The notes below the pieces were generated by a model. It was not told the origin of the DNA. It searched no databases and saw only the letters and a program-made list of their open reading frames with translations. The position numbers and the translations under genes were made by a program. DNA of 64,000 nt, from contig NW_025935084.1 in the NCBI RefSeq assembly GCF_000764305.2, positions 64,780-128,779 of the forward strand, in the 5' to 3' direction. Shown one piece after another: positions 45,563 to 55,263 of the stretch; position 1 is the first letter of the stretch; every line of letters begins with the position of its first letter. Source of the stretch: Hyalella azteca (taxonomy: Eukaryota; Arthropoda; Malacostraca; Amphipoda; Hyalellidae).

Positions 45563-46721
45563 TCGTGGTTAATTCTGACACTTCTCAACTTTTTACTTTA
45601 TATTAAGCTTTTTCTTAGTTCCACGCATTTGTTGTTGGTTGAAAATTGAAATAGTGACGTCATACTCTTGCGCGCCATACTATTGCCAGAACACTAGGTC
45701 TGGGCCATCTGGTGGGAAAATGCTGAGATCTAAAGAGAGACAGTGCACGTCACCCAGCGAGAACATCTAAAAATATGTCAAAGTTGATAGTTGATCTTGC
45801 TCTACCAAATAGTGATAAACTGTTTGTGTAGAAAGAATATTATCAGGTTTGGTGATTTTTTTGATTATTTTTTAAATAAAAAAAATCAAAAATCAATGTT
45901 TTTTATTTTTTCATGATTTTTTTATTTATTTGATTTTTTTTTTATTTTTTCAGCCTTTTTGTCTTTTTGAAGTATTATTTTCTATGTTGCAGTTAGCCTA
46001 CTAACAATAACAGTATACCATGGATCTTAATGGATGGCTAAAAAGGGCACTTATTGCCTTCAATAATGGCCAACAGGCCAAGGTGGTGTTTACCACTTAG
46101 GGATTTTTGGGTAAACAATTATTGATAAGTCTATTCATTAGCTTTATAAAGTTTGGATGGAGCAAGGTAATGAGCTAAATATTGACCATTTATCTGGCTT
46201 CAATATACAGAAATACTTCAGGAATGCAGATCTTCTAAACATTGAAGAGTCACATAACTGTCATAACAGATAGGTAGCTGATAGCACAGTGCACAGCACT
46301 ATCAATAGATCTACTAGTTTTATGTCCTATAAATCTACCAGACTCTACCCTCTATACACACCGACTAGTAGTGACTGAATGTCTGACAGCACTGTTCCCC
46401 ATTAATTCAGACCAATAAACCAATACTAAACATAAACTGAACGATAACCAAACAATTCTGAAACGACTTGAAACTAGACTTAAATTATGAGGTTTAACAC
46501 TGTTTGAAATAAACATGTGCACAATTCAAATATTTTATATCCATTCACTGCATTTAATTATTTTACATATAGTCTTATGATTGTAATTGTTTTGTTTCTA
46601 GTTTTAAATTCATATATTTAAGGATTGAAATTAAATATTTTAATTAGAATACTTGTAATAGGATGGAAAATCTTTCTAATTGCCTAAACGGTCAATACAA
46701 TCTCAACCTCTCAATATACAG
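45563..46721. other. No gene recognised; T/A-rich low-complexity tract
   Basis: 45858-45955 is an alternating A-run/T-run tract (ATTTTTT, GATTTTTTTATTT). The rest has no recognisable element. A short frame at 46020-46099 (M-D-L-N-G-W-L-K-R) stops quickly and has no family match that I know. Confidence 0.4.
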
Positions 46722-47020
46722 GGTGGGGCAGAACCAATTGAGCAGTTTTGAGGTAAAAAAAGGGTAATGGAGGTATACATAAAGAAGAAAGTTTATTTTC
46801 CTAGAGGTTAGCATAACATACCATTTAGAATACATATGTTTGAAAACAATATCAGGAAGATGGTGTCTGTTAGCTGCATTACACTGTTGGAGTCATTCTC
46901 GGAAGTTTCCTACAGCACATTCACACATATGGCGAGGTATGGCCATAACCTCTGCCGCAATAATCTGTCCCCTTACAAGCCGTCCTGTAAGCTTACAGAT
47001 ACAGAAAAAATGCTATAAGG
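46722..47020 (-). pseudogene. Tc1/mariner-like transposase C-terminal remnant
   Basis: On the minus strand the frame gives I-I-A-A-E-V-M-A-I-P-R-H-M, then V-G-N-F-R-E and L-Q-Q-C-N-A-A-N-R-H-H-L-P-D-I-V-F-K. This resembles the end of many Tc1/mariner-superfamily transposases (I..I-P-x-x-M/L-...x-x-F-x-x-R-L-x-x-C-I-x-x-x-G-x-H-L-x-D-V-I-F-K). It is followed by TACAGGGTGGGGCAG in the plus-strand numbering at about 46720, a plausible terminus. The other end and the catalytic domain are not found. Confidence 0.4.
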
Positions 47021-47323
47021 CTGCTGATATGAAGCTTGCAATGGACAAGGTTGTTGTAAATGCTCAATGGCATGTTCATGGATACGGTAATATCGCATCA
47101 ATAATACGGTAATATTGCATCAATAATATGGTAATTAATGTATATGGTAAAATCATATCAATAAAGGAAAAACAAGTAAAAATCATAAAAAATGTCATTT
47201 ATTCTACCTGTACATCATCTACAATGAAAGAGGAGGATTTCAGAGTACTGTTAGTAATGGATGAGTACACTCTGCATGCTTCAAATGTTTTAAAATGAAG
47301 TTTTATTTTTAGCCTCGTTGAAT

Positions 47324-47508
47324 GGGGCTACTCGGGACACTCCCTTTTTTTGCTTTTGGCACCTGACGAATAGCATATGGAACTTTTTTGGAGAAGCCCT
47401 GTGATAGCCCTTGCAAAGGGCTTTGAAATGAGCCTAAACTTGTTTACGAAATGTTTCATGGTAAGAAGTTATGAATGAAAAACGTTCGAAATCGTCTCAA
47501 GTAGCCCT
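47324..47508. mobile_element. Possible small MITE
   Basis: GGGGCTACTCGGGAC at the left and its imperfect inverse GTCTCAAGTAGCCCT at the right (12 of 15 positions pairing) bound 185 bp. No target duplication is clear and no second copy is seen, so this is tentative. Confidence 0.3.
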
Positions 47509-48054
47509 GGTTGATGGTACCCTTAAATTGCATAGAAATTTTTATTAATTTAATAAAAATTAGCATCGTTAAATAGCATACCCAGATTGGGTATTACCTC
47601 TTCATAGTATAATTTTTAGTTTTAAATAATTTTATATTGATTCATTGATGTACAAAGAATTCTATCTATGCTCCTACAAAGCATTGTGCATTGGGATCGG
47701 AGTGCTCGCTGCCAGCCTCAGATAGTTTGTAGCATATTGCATGGTTGAACAGCTCGTTCCAAGCTGTGTGCAAAAATGAAAATTTTTTAATTTAAAGCTT
47801 AATAGCTCTTAATTAAAAGCCTAATTAAGCAGTGTTCAATATTCAATAGTGTTCTAATTCCAAGCTGCGTTGTATTCCAATGCAGCTCACACAGCAATCA
47901 GAATTTGAACACAAGAGTGTCAGAATTATGAATTAGTAGTGTTTGAAGCGCAACCGGAATTAGTCTTACAAAATGCCAAATTTAGTCACACACAGTGTCA
48001 GAATATATGGATTTGGTAGGTTTGCATTCTAAAGGCTTTTAAATAAATATGGCA
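47509..48054. other. No gene recognised
   Basis: AT-rich sequence with recurring AATTCCAA and GTGTCAGAAT phrases (47860-48005) related to words flanking the MITE at 45109-45562. No coding support. Confidence 0.4.
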
Positions 48055-48087
48055 ACATTTTGATTTGGACCCAGACGCTCCCCTTAA
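48055..48087. mobile_element. 3' end of a TTAA-flanked MITE, truncated copy
   Basis: TTTGGACCCAGACGCTCCCC followed by TTAA is identical to the right end of the element at 49019-49693. The rest of the element is missing. Confidence 0.6.
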
Positions 48088-48255
48088 TGGATAATTGAAT
48101 GCATATTGAGTATTATAAGTTTTCTGTCTCTTGTCCCTTGACAAAATGTATCTGTGCGTGAGTGGGGATGGCCAGAAGTTGCACCGACTGTGCGCAGCAA
48201 TGGCTTAAAAAAAGTAATAATGTGTGGGAAAATTCCCCGAAAACATACATCATCC
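48088..48255. repeat. Dispersed repeat, copy 1
   Basis: Begins GGATAATTGAATGCATATTG and ends AAACATACATCATCCTGAGT. Closely related copies are at 49698-49905 and 51573-51744. The minus strand has an open frame of about 60 residues ending in R-D-R-K-L, without a recognised family. It is probably a piece of a larger transposable element. Confidence 0.7.
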
Positions 48256-49018
48256 TGAGTGTGGAATGTTAGGAGTATGTTATGTTCCCATCCGGTAACA
48301 TGGGTTGGGAGTACATCCGCGAGAATGGGAGAATGTTGGGAGTATGTCCGCCCAGCCGTAAAATGGGTTTGCACTGCACAAACCCATTGAATAAAAAAAA
48401 TACAGGCACCGAAAATTTTTGTTTATCAGTTCTAATTTTTTGCAACTCTAAAGGTTAATTATATAGACGAACAACAAACAACAATAAAATATGAATGGTT
48501 TCAAGTGGAATCATCACATGACAGTGATGACACACAATAATATATCAGTGTTACATAAAAGTCTGTAACGACAATGTTGCCATACCATTACTTTGGTAAT
48601 TTCTGATGACAGCTATGTCTAGACATATTTATATAGACATATAAAACTATTTTCCATTAATTAGAATGATGAAATTATTTCCAACTCCTTTCATTAAATT
48701 GTTAATGAAAAGAGTCAGTCAACCTCTAATAACCATATCAGCACACTATTAGCATATATAGAACAAGCAAAATCTCATCTAATACCATACTAATGTTTGA
48801 TTTCTTCCTTTGCCTAATTTCTGAGGACTTGGTTCTTCACCACTTTCCTCATGTCTGGACAGAAATTTTACCTAGATAGGGTCTACATAAGCCTTATAAG
48901 GTAAACAAACGATGTCAGATGTTTCCATAAGAAATTTGTAGAAATTTTCTTCTAAATTAAATTTCTAGATTTTTACTTTCATAAAAATTTCATTTCAAGG
49001 AAAATCATAGATTATTGA
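48256..49018. other. No gene recognised
   Basis: 48262-48365 has a local repetition of GGGAGTATGT/GGGAGTACAT phrases. The remainder is AT-rich and featureless up to the TTAA-flanked MITE. Confidence 0.4.
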
Positions 49019-49693
49019 GGGGAGCATCTGGGGTAAATTTATCTCAGCTATTTACAGAAGGATCACTTGAAACTTGGTACACATATGTAAAACAGAAATC
49101 TAAGACTTTTTTGTTCATGTGAATTTTTTGAAAAAAATGAAAGAAAATGTGAAATTCTTAAAAAATGGCCAAAAAGGGGGTACCATAAAAATCTATCTCC
49201 TCCTAGGATTTTCAAGGTACAACATTGAGACAGATACATATCATTCGATGCGTAAAGACTATATCTAAAAACATCACGTGACAGTTTTTTAAATTTCTCA
49301 TTATGTGGGTGTGGGATCATTTTTTCTGATATTTTTCAAAATTTTTGGATTTTACCCCCACCCTCCCCCACTTTTGCAAAATAAAATCCGAACTATAAGG
49401 AAATTGGAAAACTGACCAAGTGACGTTAGTAGATCTTTCCTTTCCAAATCGAATGGTATATGTTTCATTGCTGTAGCTTCAAAACTGTAGGAGATAGGAT
49501 TGCCGTGAGAGAGGTTTTCAGCTTTGGCAACTTTTCAGTAGAGGCAAAAAACCGCCATGCGGCATGTAAAGTAGCCTAGATACTGAAAGTAAGTGTCATC
49601 TCACTTCAAATCAAAGTCAGTCATCGGTGCATAGAGCCACTAAATGAACACCATCCTGCTCCTGATTTTGACCTTTGGACCCAGACGCTCCCC
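49019..49693. mobile_element. TTAA-flanked MITE (Kolobok-like ends)
   Basis: Left end GGGGAGCATCTGGGGTAAA and right end (reversed) GGGGAGCGTCTGGGTCCAAA are inverted. The flanks are TTGA (49015-49018) and TTAA (49694-49697), consistent with a TTAA target. The termini begin with purines (GG...CC), which fits Kolobok rather than piggyBac (CCY...). A sibling lies at 62425-63241, and an empty-site paralogue of the flank is at 51560-51600. No coding capacity. Confidence 0.7.
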
Positions 49694-49905
49694 TTAATGG
49701 ATAATTGAATGCATATTGAGTATTATAAGTTTTCTGTCTCTTGTCCCTTGACAAAATGTACCTACGGTATCTGCGCGCCACGTGAACTCCAGCGCGCGCG
49801 AGTGGGGATGGCCAGGAGTTGCGCCAACTTAGCGCAACAATGGCTTAAAAAAAGTCATTATGCACGGAAAAGTTCCCCAAAAACATACATCATCCTGAGT
49901 GTGGA
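49694..49905. repeat. Dispersed repeat, copy 2
   Basis: Right-hand half of the repeat into which the preceding MITE inserted. Relative to copy 1 it has an extra 30-bp GC-rich block (CTACGG..GCGCGCGCGAG at 49772-49800). Confidence 0.7.
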
Positions 49906-50159
49906 CCACGAGTATATTTAGCAAAGCACACCTTGGCCTCATCACCCTCATGTAGGTATGTACCCCAAAAAAATTCTTTGCTCTGAACTTAATGAAATTT
50001 ATAGAGCTGAAAAGAGAAGAAAATCAAGAAAAATACCTGAAAATACCATACACAGGATGGTGCGGCGTCTGGCGTGTATGCCAGAGGTTTCAATGAAGCA
50101 TGTAGGCTAGTACACCAAATAAAAAAAATTAAGGCATTGAAAGAAAGTATGTACACCAC

Positions 50160-50735
50160 AATGGAAATCAGAGCTGGGAAAGTCCTACTTTTTCTGAAAT
50201 ATCCCAGCTCTTACATCATATAATTTCAGTTGGTATGAAATCTGGCTCTAATCATATGAAATGTATTTTTGTTTGATTGAAAAATTGCGGTTTGCACTTT
50301 GCTAACATGTCGTTTCATATAATTTTCAACTTCTGCAATGATGGCGCATTCTGCATTACTTCATCCCCCCTGCAAAAATATACTGCTGAATGTAATAACA
50401 AGTCAACCTACAATGATTCCTTGAAGATCGCATAGCTGCAGTCACGTCAGAGCAGTCAGACTGCATTATCATGTGTTCAGTTGCCACTTAAGTGAAGACA
50501 AATGTTAGTTTTGCTGTTTGACTGTTTTGAGGTACAATTAGAGATTTGGGTGGGTAATATCACTAATATGTGCGTGGATCTTGTAAATAAATTTGCGGCT
50601 TGTTAATGGCTTTTCAAGGCTGAGATATGGAATTCATGGCTCAAAGAAATGGAATCACAGCTGTCAAATCCATAAAACCATGGCTTGAAAAATTCAGTTG
50701 GCTCGCCTAATAGATATATTCCATGCCTGATGGAA
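50160..50735. repeat. Inverted diverged copy of the MITE at 45109-45562
   Basis: Reverse-complement similarity runs from AGAGCTGG.AAAGTCCTA through ATAATTTCAGT.GGTATGAAAT to AGATATGGAATTC. An extra block of roughly 130 bp (about 50290-50430) is absent from the other copy, and its own terminal repeat is eroded. Confidence 0.6.
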
Positions 50736-51359
50736 ATGCTATGAAACCCCAAATCCACTAAATTGCGGCATTGTGGTATGGCTGGCAATGTCTACCACAT
50801 CTTGACATTCGGATTAAAGATTCTAATAATTATTTATGAAATTATTTCTGATTATACCTATATATTTACATTATTCCTTATTTTATATGCTCATGAACAA
50901 ATCTCTTCTGATTCCTAATCAGGCGCATTTTTGTGAAATATTTATAATTTTATGAATTGCATTATATATATTGCATCAAGAATTTGCTGCTTGATGATAT
51001 TAAATGCATGGATTTTCATATTTTTTCTATACTACTGATTTAAGCTTTTTTCTGGAAATAGACAGCATAGCAGAAGCCAGAAGGGGGATTTATCAGCAAC
51101 TAAAAATAAAGAAATAAATGAAGCAAAGAAGATTGATGCTGTTGCAAAAAACTAATTCATAGACTGATGTTAGTGCTAAAGCAAATTAGTATATTTTCAC
51201 AGGAAAATAAGAACAAATACAACTGGTCCAAGGAAATCAGTTTCAGTTTTGGATGATTATTATCTTTCTCATTAATTATTAACTTTTATTTTTTAGATTT
51301 TACATAAATTCATATCATTATTCCGTAAAATGGGGTAACTTAGATGACTTTTTTTTAAA
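50736..51359. other. No gene recognised
   Basis: AT-rich DNA without coding frame or recognisable repeat boundary. Confidence 0.5.
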
Positions 51360-51463
51360 TGATGCCTTTTTTTACAACACTTCTCTTTAACTTCACTTCT
51401 TGTCTGTCTGTCTGTCTGTCTGTCTGCTACAAATCTTGTAATCAAAATTTAATACACTTCTAC
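51360..51463 (-). repeat. Fragment of the (CAGA)n-containing repeat, reverse orientation
   Basis: AACACTTCTCTTTAACTTCA, a GTCT run, then CTGCTACAAATCTTGTAATC is the reverse complement of 6540-6660. It is cut off exactly where the adapter sequence begins. Confidence 0.85.
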
Positions 51464-51501
51464 CTGTCTCTTATACACATCTAGATGTGTATAAGAGACA
51501 G
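51464..51501. other. Nextera mate-pair junction adapter (assembly artefact)
   Basis: CTGTCTCTTATACACATCT is followed directly by its reverse complement. The 19-mer is the Tn5 mosaic end used in Nextera libraries, and the head-to-head 38-bp form is the circularisation junction of Nextera mate-pair libraries. A natural genome would not be expected to contain it. Sequence continuity across this point is therefore suspect. Confidence 0.95.
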
Positions 51502-51572
51502 CTCTCAAAACACTGCACTACGTGCCAGCATTAGTTTTCATAAAATTTCCATATCAAGGAAAATCATAGATT

Positions 51573-51744
51573 AATGATGGATAATTAAATGCATATTGAG
51601 TATTGTAAGTTTTCTGTCTCTTGTTCCTTGACAAAATGTATCTGTGCGTGAGTGGGGATGGCCAGAAGTTGCACCGACTGTGCGCAGCAATGGCTTAAAA
51701 AAAGTAATAATGTGTGGGAAAATTCCCCGAAAACATACATCATC
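51573..51744. repeat. Dispersed repeat, copy 3, next to an N
   Basis: GGATAATTAAATGCATATTG through ACATACATCATC, nearly identical to copy 1 (48088-48255). It ends at the N at 51745, where the other copies continue CTGAGTGTGG, suggesting a collapsed or mis-joined repeat at a gap. Confidence 0.75.
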
Positions 51745-51747
51745 NGA

Positions 51748-51900
51748 GAGGGGGAGTTCACCCTGGAGACCTTCAAGAGACAACTGGACATTTTCCTGGG
51801 CACAATCCCAGGTTGACCTCTCCTGCAACACTACCAGCGGTGAGAAGCAAGCAACAGCATCATGCATCAGGTGGCCCAAATGAGGGTGGATGAACAATAA
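51748..51900 (+). pseudogene. Non-LTR retrotransposon ORF C-terminal fragment
   Basis: The plus-strand frame reads F-T-L-E-T-F-K-R-Q-L-D-I-F-L-G-T-I-P. After a stop, in another frame, it reads A-S-N-S-I-M-H-Q-V-A-Q-M. This is typical of the extreme C-terminus of Jockey/CR1-like ORF2 proteins ([SL]-L-x-x-F-K-x-x-L-D-x-x-L-x-x-x-P...S-N-S-I-x-x-Q). It has stops and is not functional. Confidence 0.5.
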
Positions 51901-54175
51901 TCAGAGGTGGCGATCCATCGTGGCCTGGGACTGCTATGTCCCAAACAAGTACCAAGATTACAGCTTTCCAGCATGTTGAAAAAGTTACATCATGCAATTT
52001 TTTCAATTTAGAGCTTCCTCTTACTTCCTCTTACACTTGCGATCCAGGTATTTCAGCTAGGCCAACAAATGAACACGATGAAGTTGGATTCCTATGTCGA
52101 CGAATTTGCTCATGTAGTATCAAGTAGCTCAGACGTCAGTAAAAAAAGGGCCAGGGTGGAGGCAAAGTCCATGCTTGCAATCACCTGCATAGAAAAACCA
52201 TGCAGCTCTATCCAAGCAGTCGTTCCAGCAACATGCTACCAACAGGCGGTAGCATCCATTCCTATTGCTGCTGAGATTGCATCATTGAGTAAAATGTTTC
52301 CACTATGGCCTCTGTAAATTTAAGTAGGTCAGTGTATTCCTGGCAAACTATTATTTAGGTAAAGTAACATCTCTACTTCTCTAGCTTCTAATAATACGAA
52401 AAGTTTGTTTACAATAAACAGATAAGTGGATCAAGTTAATTAATGTAGCTAATTATATACTCTACAGATATAATACTCAACAACAATTTCTACTGACCTA
52501 AATATTCTCTAGCAGTTATCTTAGATTAGGCGCAATTATTGGAATGCAATGTGATAAATTAAATTTAGTGGCAAATGATGTTCACTACCTTACTCGATCC
52601 GCTATGATGCAGACCAAAATTCAAGAGTAAGCAGGCAGATGGACTGGCCAGATGGAAAAGCTTGGGATTGCTGTAAAACGACTGGTAAACAGACTGCTTA
52701 TTTAGGACAGTGGCAACACGCTCTTTGCATTGCATCAATTGTTATAGTGAGATGCAGTCTAAATCGCACCAATACCTTGTTGTTTGGGTCACCTTAACAT
52801 CAGTTATTGGACTGCTGACAGCAGCTGTCAGCCAATTATTCCTGCAAACACCAGACAAGAAAGACTGGTGGATGGCAGCCATGTACGATGCAATGTACTT
52901 GTGAGCCAGCATTACATTGAAAGATGAACCAAGGTTCATGTGTCTCACTGCCAGGTTAATGAGCCAAATAGAGGCTGCTGAGCAAGTGCACTCTTCCATG
53001 CATTTTTCAGCAAGCAGGTGCAAGATGGAAGGAGCGTCTAAAATAACACAATCAGCACCCGCTTTACCGATCAGCACCCACTTCACTTATCAGTACCTGC
53101 TTCACTGTTCATCACCCGCTACATTATTTACTCATTTTATAAAAATCTGCTGGAATTCAATTTAAATTTTCATTAGCTTCAATATTCTGCATTTCTGGCC
53201 AGTCACAGGCTGAGCATAAAGTAGAATCATAGTTAAAAGCATCTTCAGATTTATTTCACCATCCTTACTCCACAGGGCTCCCTCTTTATTGGAACTTTGC
53301 ATAGCAGCTCTCGGACAGCATTCTTGTAGCACCTTAGTTTGGCCACAGACCCACTCTCTTCTGGGTCTGATGTCATGGTGGTTCAGCATGAGCATGGATA
53401 GTGAACCTGGCCCCCTGGGGCAAGGACATCCTCCTTCTGTGCTGCAGTGACGTGCGCTACTCTCCTTGTCAAGCTCTGGAGATGTCAGAGACGAGGCTTG
53501 TTTCTCAGCCAGAACTTTTCTTACTTTGCGCCCAAGTAATTTTATTAAAACTGGATTATCCATTAGAACTGGACCATTAAATAATCTTTAAATCCACCAA
53601 TTTTTTGTTGATGACTGATATTAGTATTCTGACTCATTTCTTCATCTGATTTTCTCAAGTTTGGGTTTGTCTACCTACAGGTGCAATGTTTGTAGCCAGC
53701 CAAGGATGACCACGTCAGCCATGAAACTTTCCAGTGAACTCAAAATATAGCCTATTCAGGTTTTTAGTAGTCAACCTTTTCTTATTTTACTGTAACATTG
53801 AGTTAGTTACAAAATTTCACTATAGGGGAAATTGCTATTGCTAGCATCTTTTTTATTTAAATTTACTGTTAAAAGATAGTTTACTGGACATATGATCAGT
53901 GCCAACTGTCAGCAGGGCTATGAGTTCTGTGCAACTGGCTGCCCCAATTGATCAGATTGAGATTATTTTGCATAAATTAGGCAGTTCATTGGCTTCAAAA
54001 TGCTCATTTTGCATGAAAAAAATTTCATTACAACCTACATCTTCCTGAGCTCAAGTTGAGCTCTCATGTGCTACTCAGCCTTAATGTTATTTTCTCTTTC
54101 TGATATATACAAACAAAGCTATCCATATTTTATTTTTGAATCTAATTATTGTATTTTGTGAAATATTTTTTCTAG
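51901..54175. other. No recognised gene; unassigned open frames
   Basis: Minus-strand frames at 52742-53086 (114 residues) and 53162-53563 (133 residues) are longer than most chance frames here, but I recognise neither. The second begins M-D-N-P-V-L-I-K-L-L-G-R-K and is Cys/Pro-rich in its middle. They may be transposon-derived. 53060-53120 has repeats of CAGCACCCGCTT / CAGTACCTGCTT. Any upstream 5' UTR exon of the aminopeptidase gene could lie here but is not identifiable. Confidence 0.3.
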
Positions 54176-54207
54176 ATGTCTTAGCTCTGAAAAGAATTAC
54201 TTCAAAA
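54176..54207 (+). promoter_or_regulatory. Partial 5' UTR of the aminopeptidase, with a two-codon uORF
   Basis: A strong acceptor (ATATTTTTTCTAG) ends at 54175, suggesting that the first coding exon begins with 32 bases of leader after an upstream non-coding exon. The leader opens with ATGTCTTAG, a two-codon upstream ORF out of frame with the main start at 54208. Confidence 0.4.
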
Positions 54208-54327
54208 ATGTCAACACCTAACATTACGGCTCATCTTGTGAAAAAGCTGCGGCAGTTGATGAAAGATGCAAGCTTTGTCCCTAAAGCATTGCATGCCTAC
54301 ATTATCCCATCCTGTGATGCACATCAG
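54208..54327 (+). CDS. ApepP: Xaa-Pro aminopeptidase (aminopeptidase P), exon 1
   Basis: First coding exon of a cytosolic aminopeptidase P (XPNPEP1 family, M24B). The enzyme cleaves the N-terminal residue from peptides with proline in second position and uses two Mn ions. The exon encodes 40 residues: H-L-V-K-K-L-R-Q-L-M, then Y-I-I-P-S-C-D-A-H-Q, matching the family opening (L-R-x-x-M...Y-I-I-P-S-x-D-A-H-Q). The ATG at 54208 gives an N-terminus the same length as human XPNPEP1. It leaves in phase 0 at CAG/GTATGT. Eleven exons in the window total 582 codons against 623 residues for human, so only about the last 40 are missing. Confidence 0.92.
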
Positions 54328-54399
54328 GTATGTTTCACTGGATAATTTTTTTAATTGATAGAAATTGAGTGTAGAAATCCATGATTGTATATACCTATA

Positions 54400-55200
54400 C
54401 AAGGGTTGGACAAATAAGGGAAATGCCTGAGAAATCAACAAAATAGGTACATTTTAGTATGGTGTAGGTCCACCTGTTGCAGTAATTACAGCCTCAATTT
54501 GTTGAGGTATTGATTAATACAAATTTTGATTTATTTCTGAAGGAATTTTAATCCATTCTTCAGCTGAAACTCTCTTAAGGCAATCACATTTTACCACTAC
54601 TTGAGGGACCAATTCTGGAGGTTTTTGCACTACTCTAAAAGCTTTAATGCATTTGTATTTGAAACCAGAGGTTTTCTAATTGCAGCTCTTCCATAGAATC
54701 CAGATCTGTTTAGCCCTTTGCAGACAATCTGTATGGAAACTAGGTTCTGTAAGTGTCCATTGAGGTCTACAGTAATTTCAATAGCCATGGTCTTTCAATT
54801 GTCCCTCATAATGTGATTTGGGTACTACCTATGGTCTCTCTTCTGACACCTTTGATTTTCAGTCAGACCTGTGGTTTGCTGAGGACGTTTTTCTTTTTCT
54901 TTCAGAAGCAGTCATTACTTTCGAGACAGTTTCTCTAGGAATGTCAAGAATTTGGGAAGTTTCTGTCACACTGACACCTGCCATATGGCATTGACAATTT
55001 GGCCTCTTTGAAAGTCAGAGAGTTTTGCCATTTATAGGTTATAGACACTAGAATTTACTATATGTGCAAGGATCAGGCATCAATTGGCAGCATCAATAAA
55101 CAGTAATATATAAAAATATGTCACATTCACATTGTTTATAACATGTTCAAAAGGAACAGTATCAAAACATCCGGTGTTTCCTTTATTTTGTCCAGCCATG
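54400..55200 (-). mobile_element. Tc1-like transposon, internally deleted, in intron 1
   Basis: Inverted ends GGTTGGACAAATAAGGGAAA (left) and GGCTGGACAAAATAAAGGAAA-type (right, reversed) bound about 800 bp next to TA dinucleotides. On the minus strand, M-A-K-L-S-D-F-Q-R-G-Q-I-V-N-A (near 55025) and R-E-T-V-S-K-V-M are the N-terminal helix-turn-helix of a Tc1-family transposase. S-A-E-E-W-I-K-I-P...A-V-I-T-A-T-G-G-P-T-P-Y near 54460-54570 is its C-terminus. The catalytic DDE core between them is mostly deleted and stops are present. Confidence 0.75.
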
Positions 55201-55263
55201 ATATATAGGTATATATATAGTGCAGAAATTATTATAAGATGGCAGAAATTTCTTGATTATATG

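Noticed and set aside
46020..46260. Possible viral or transposon gene starting M-D-L-N-G-W-L-K-R
   Set aside because: The frame stops after about 26 codons and no family pattern is recognisable.
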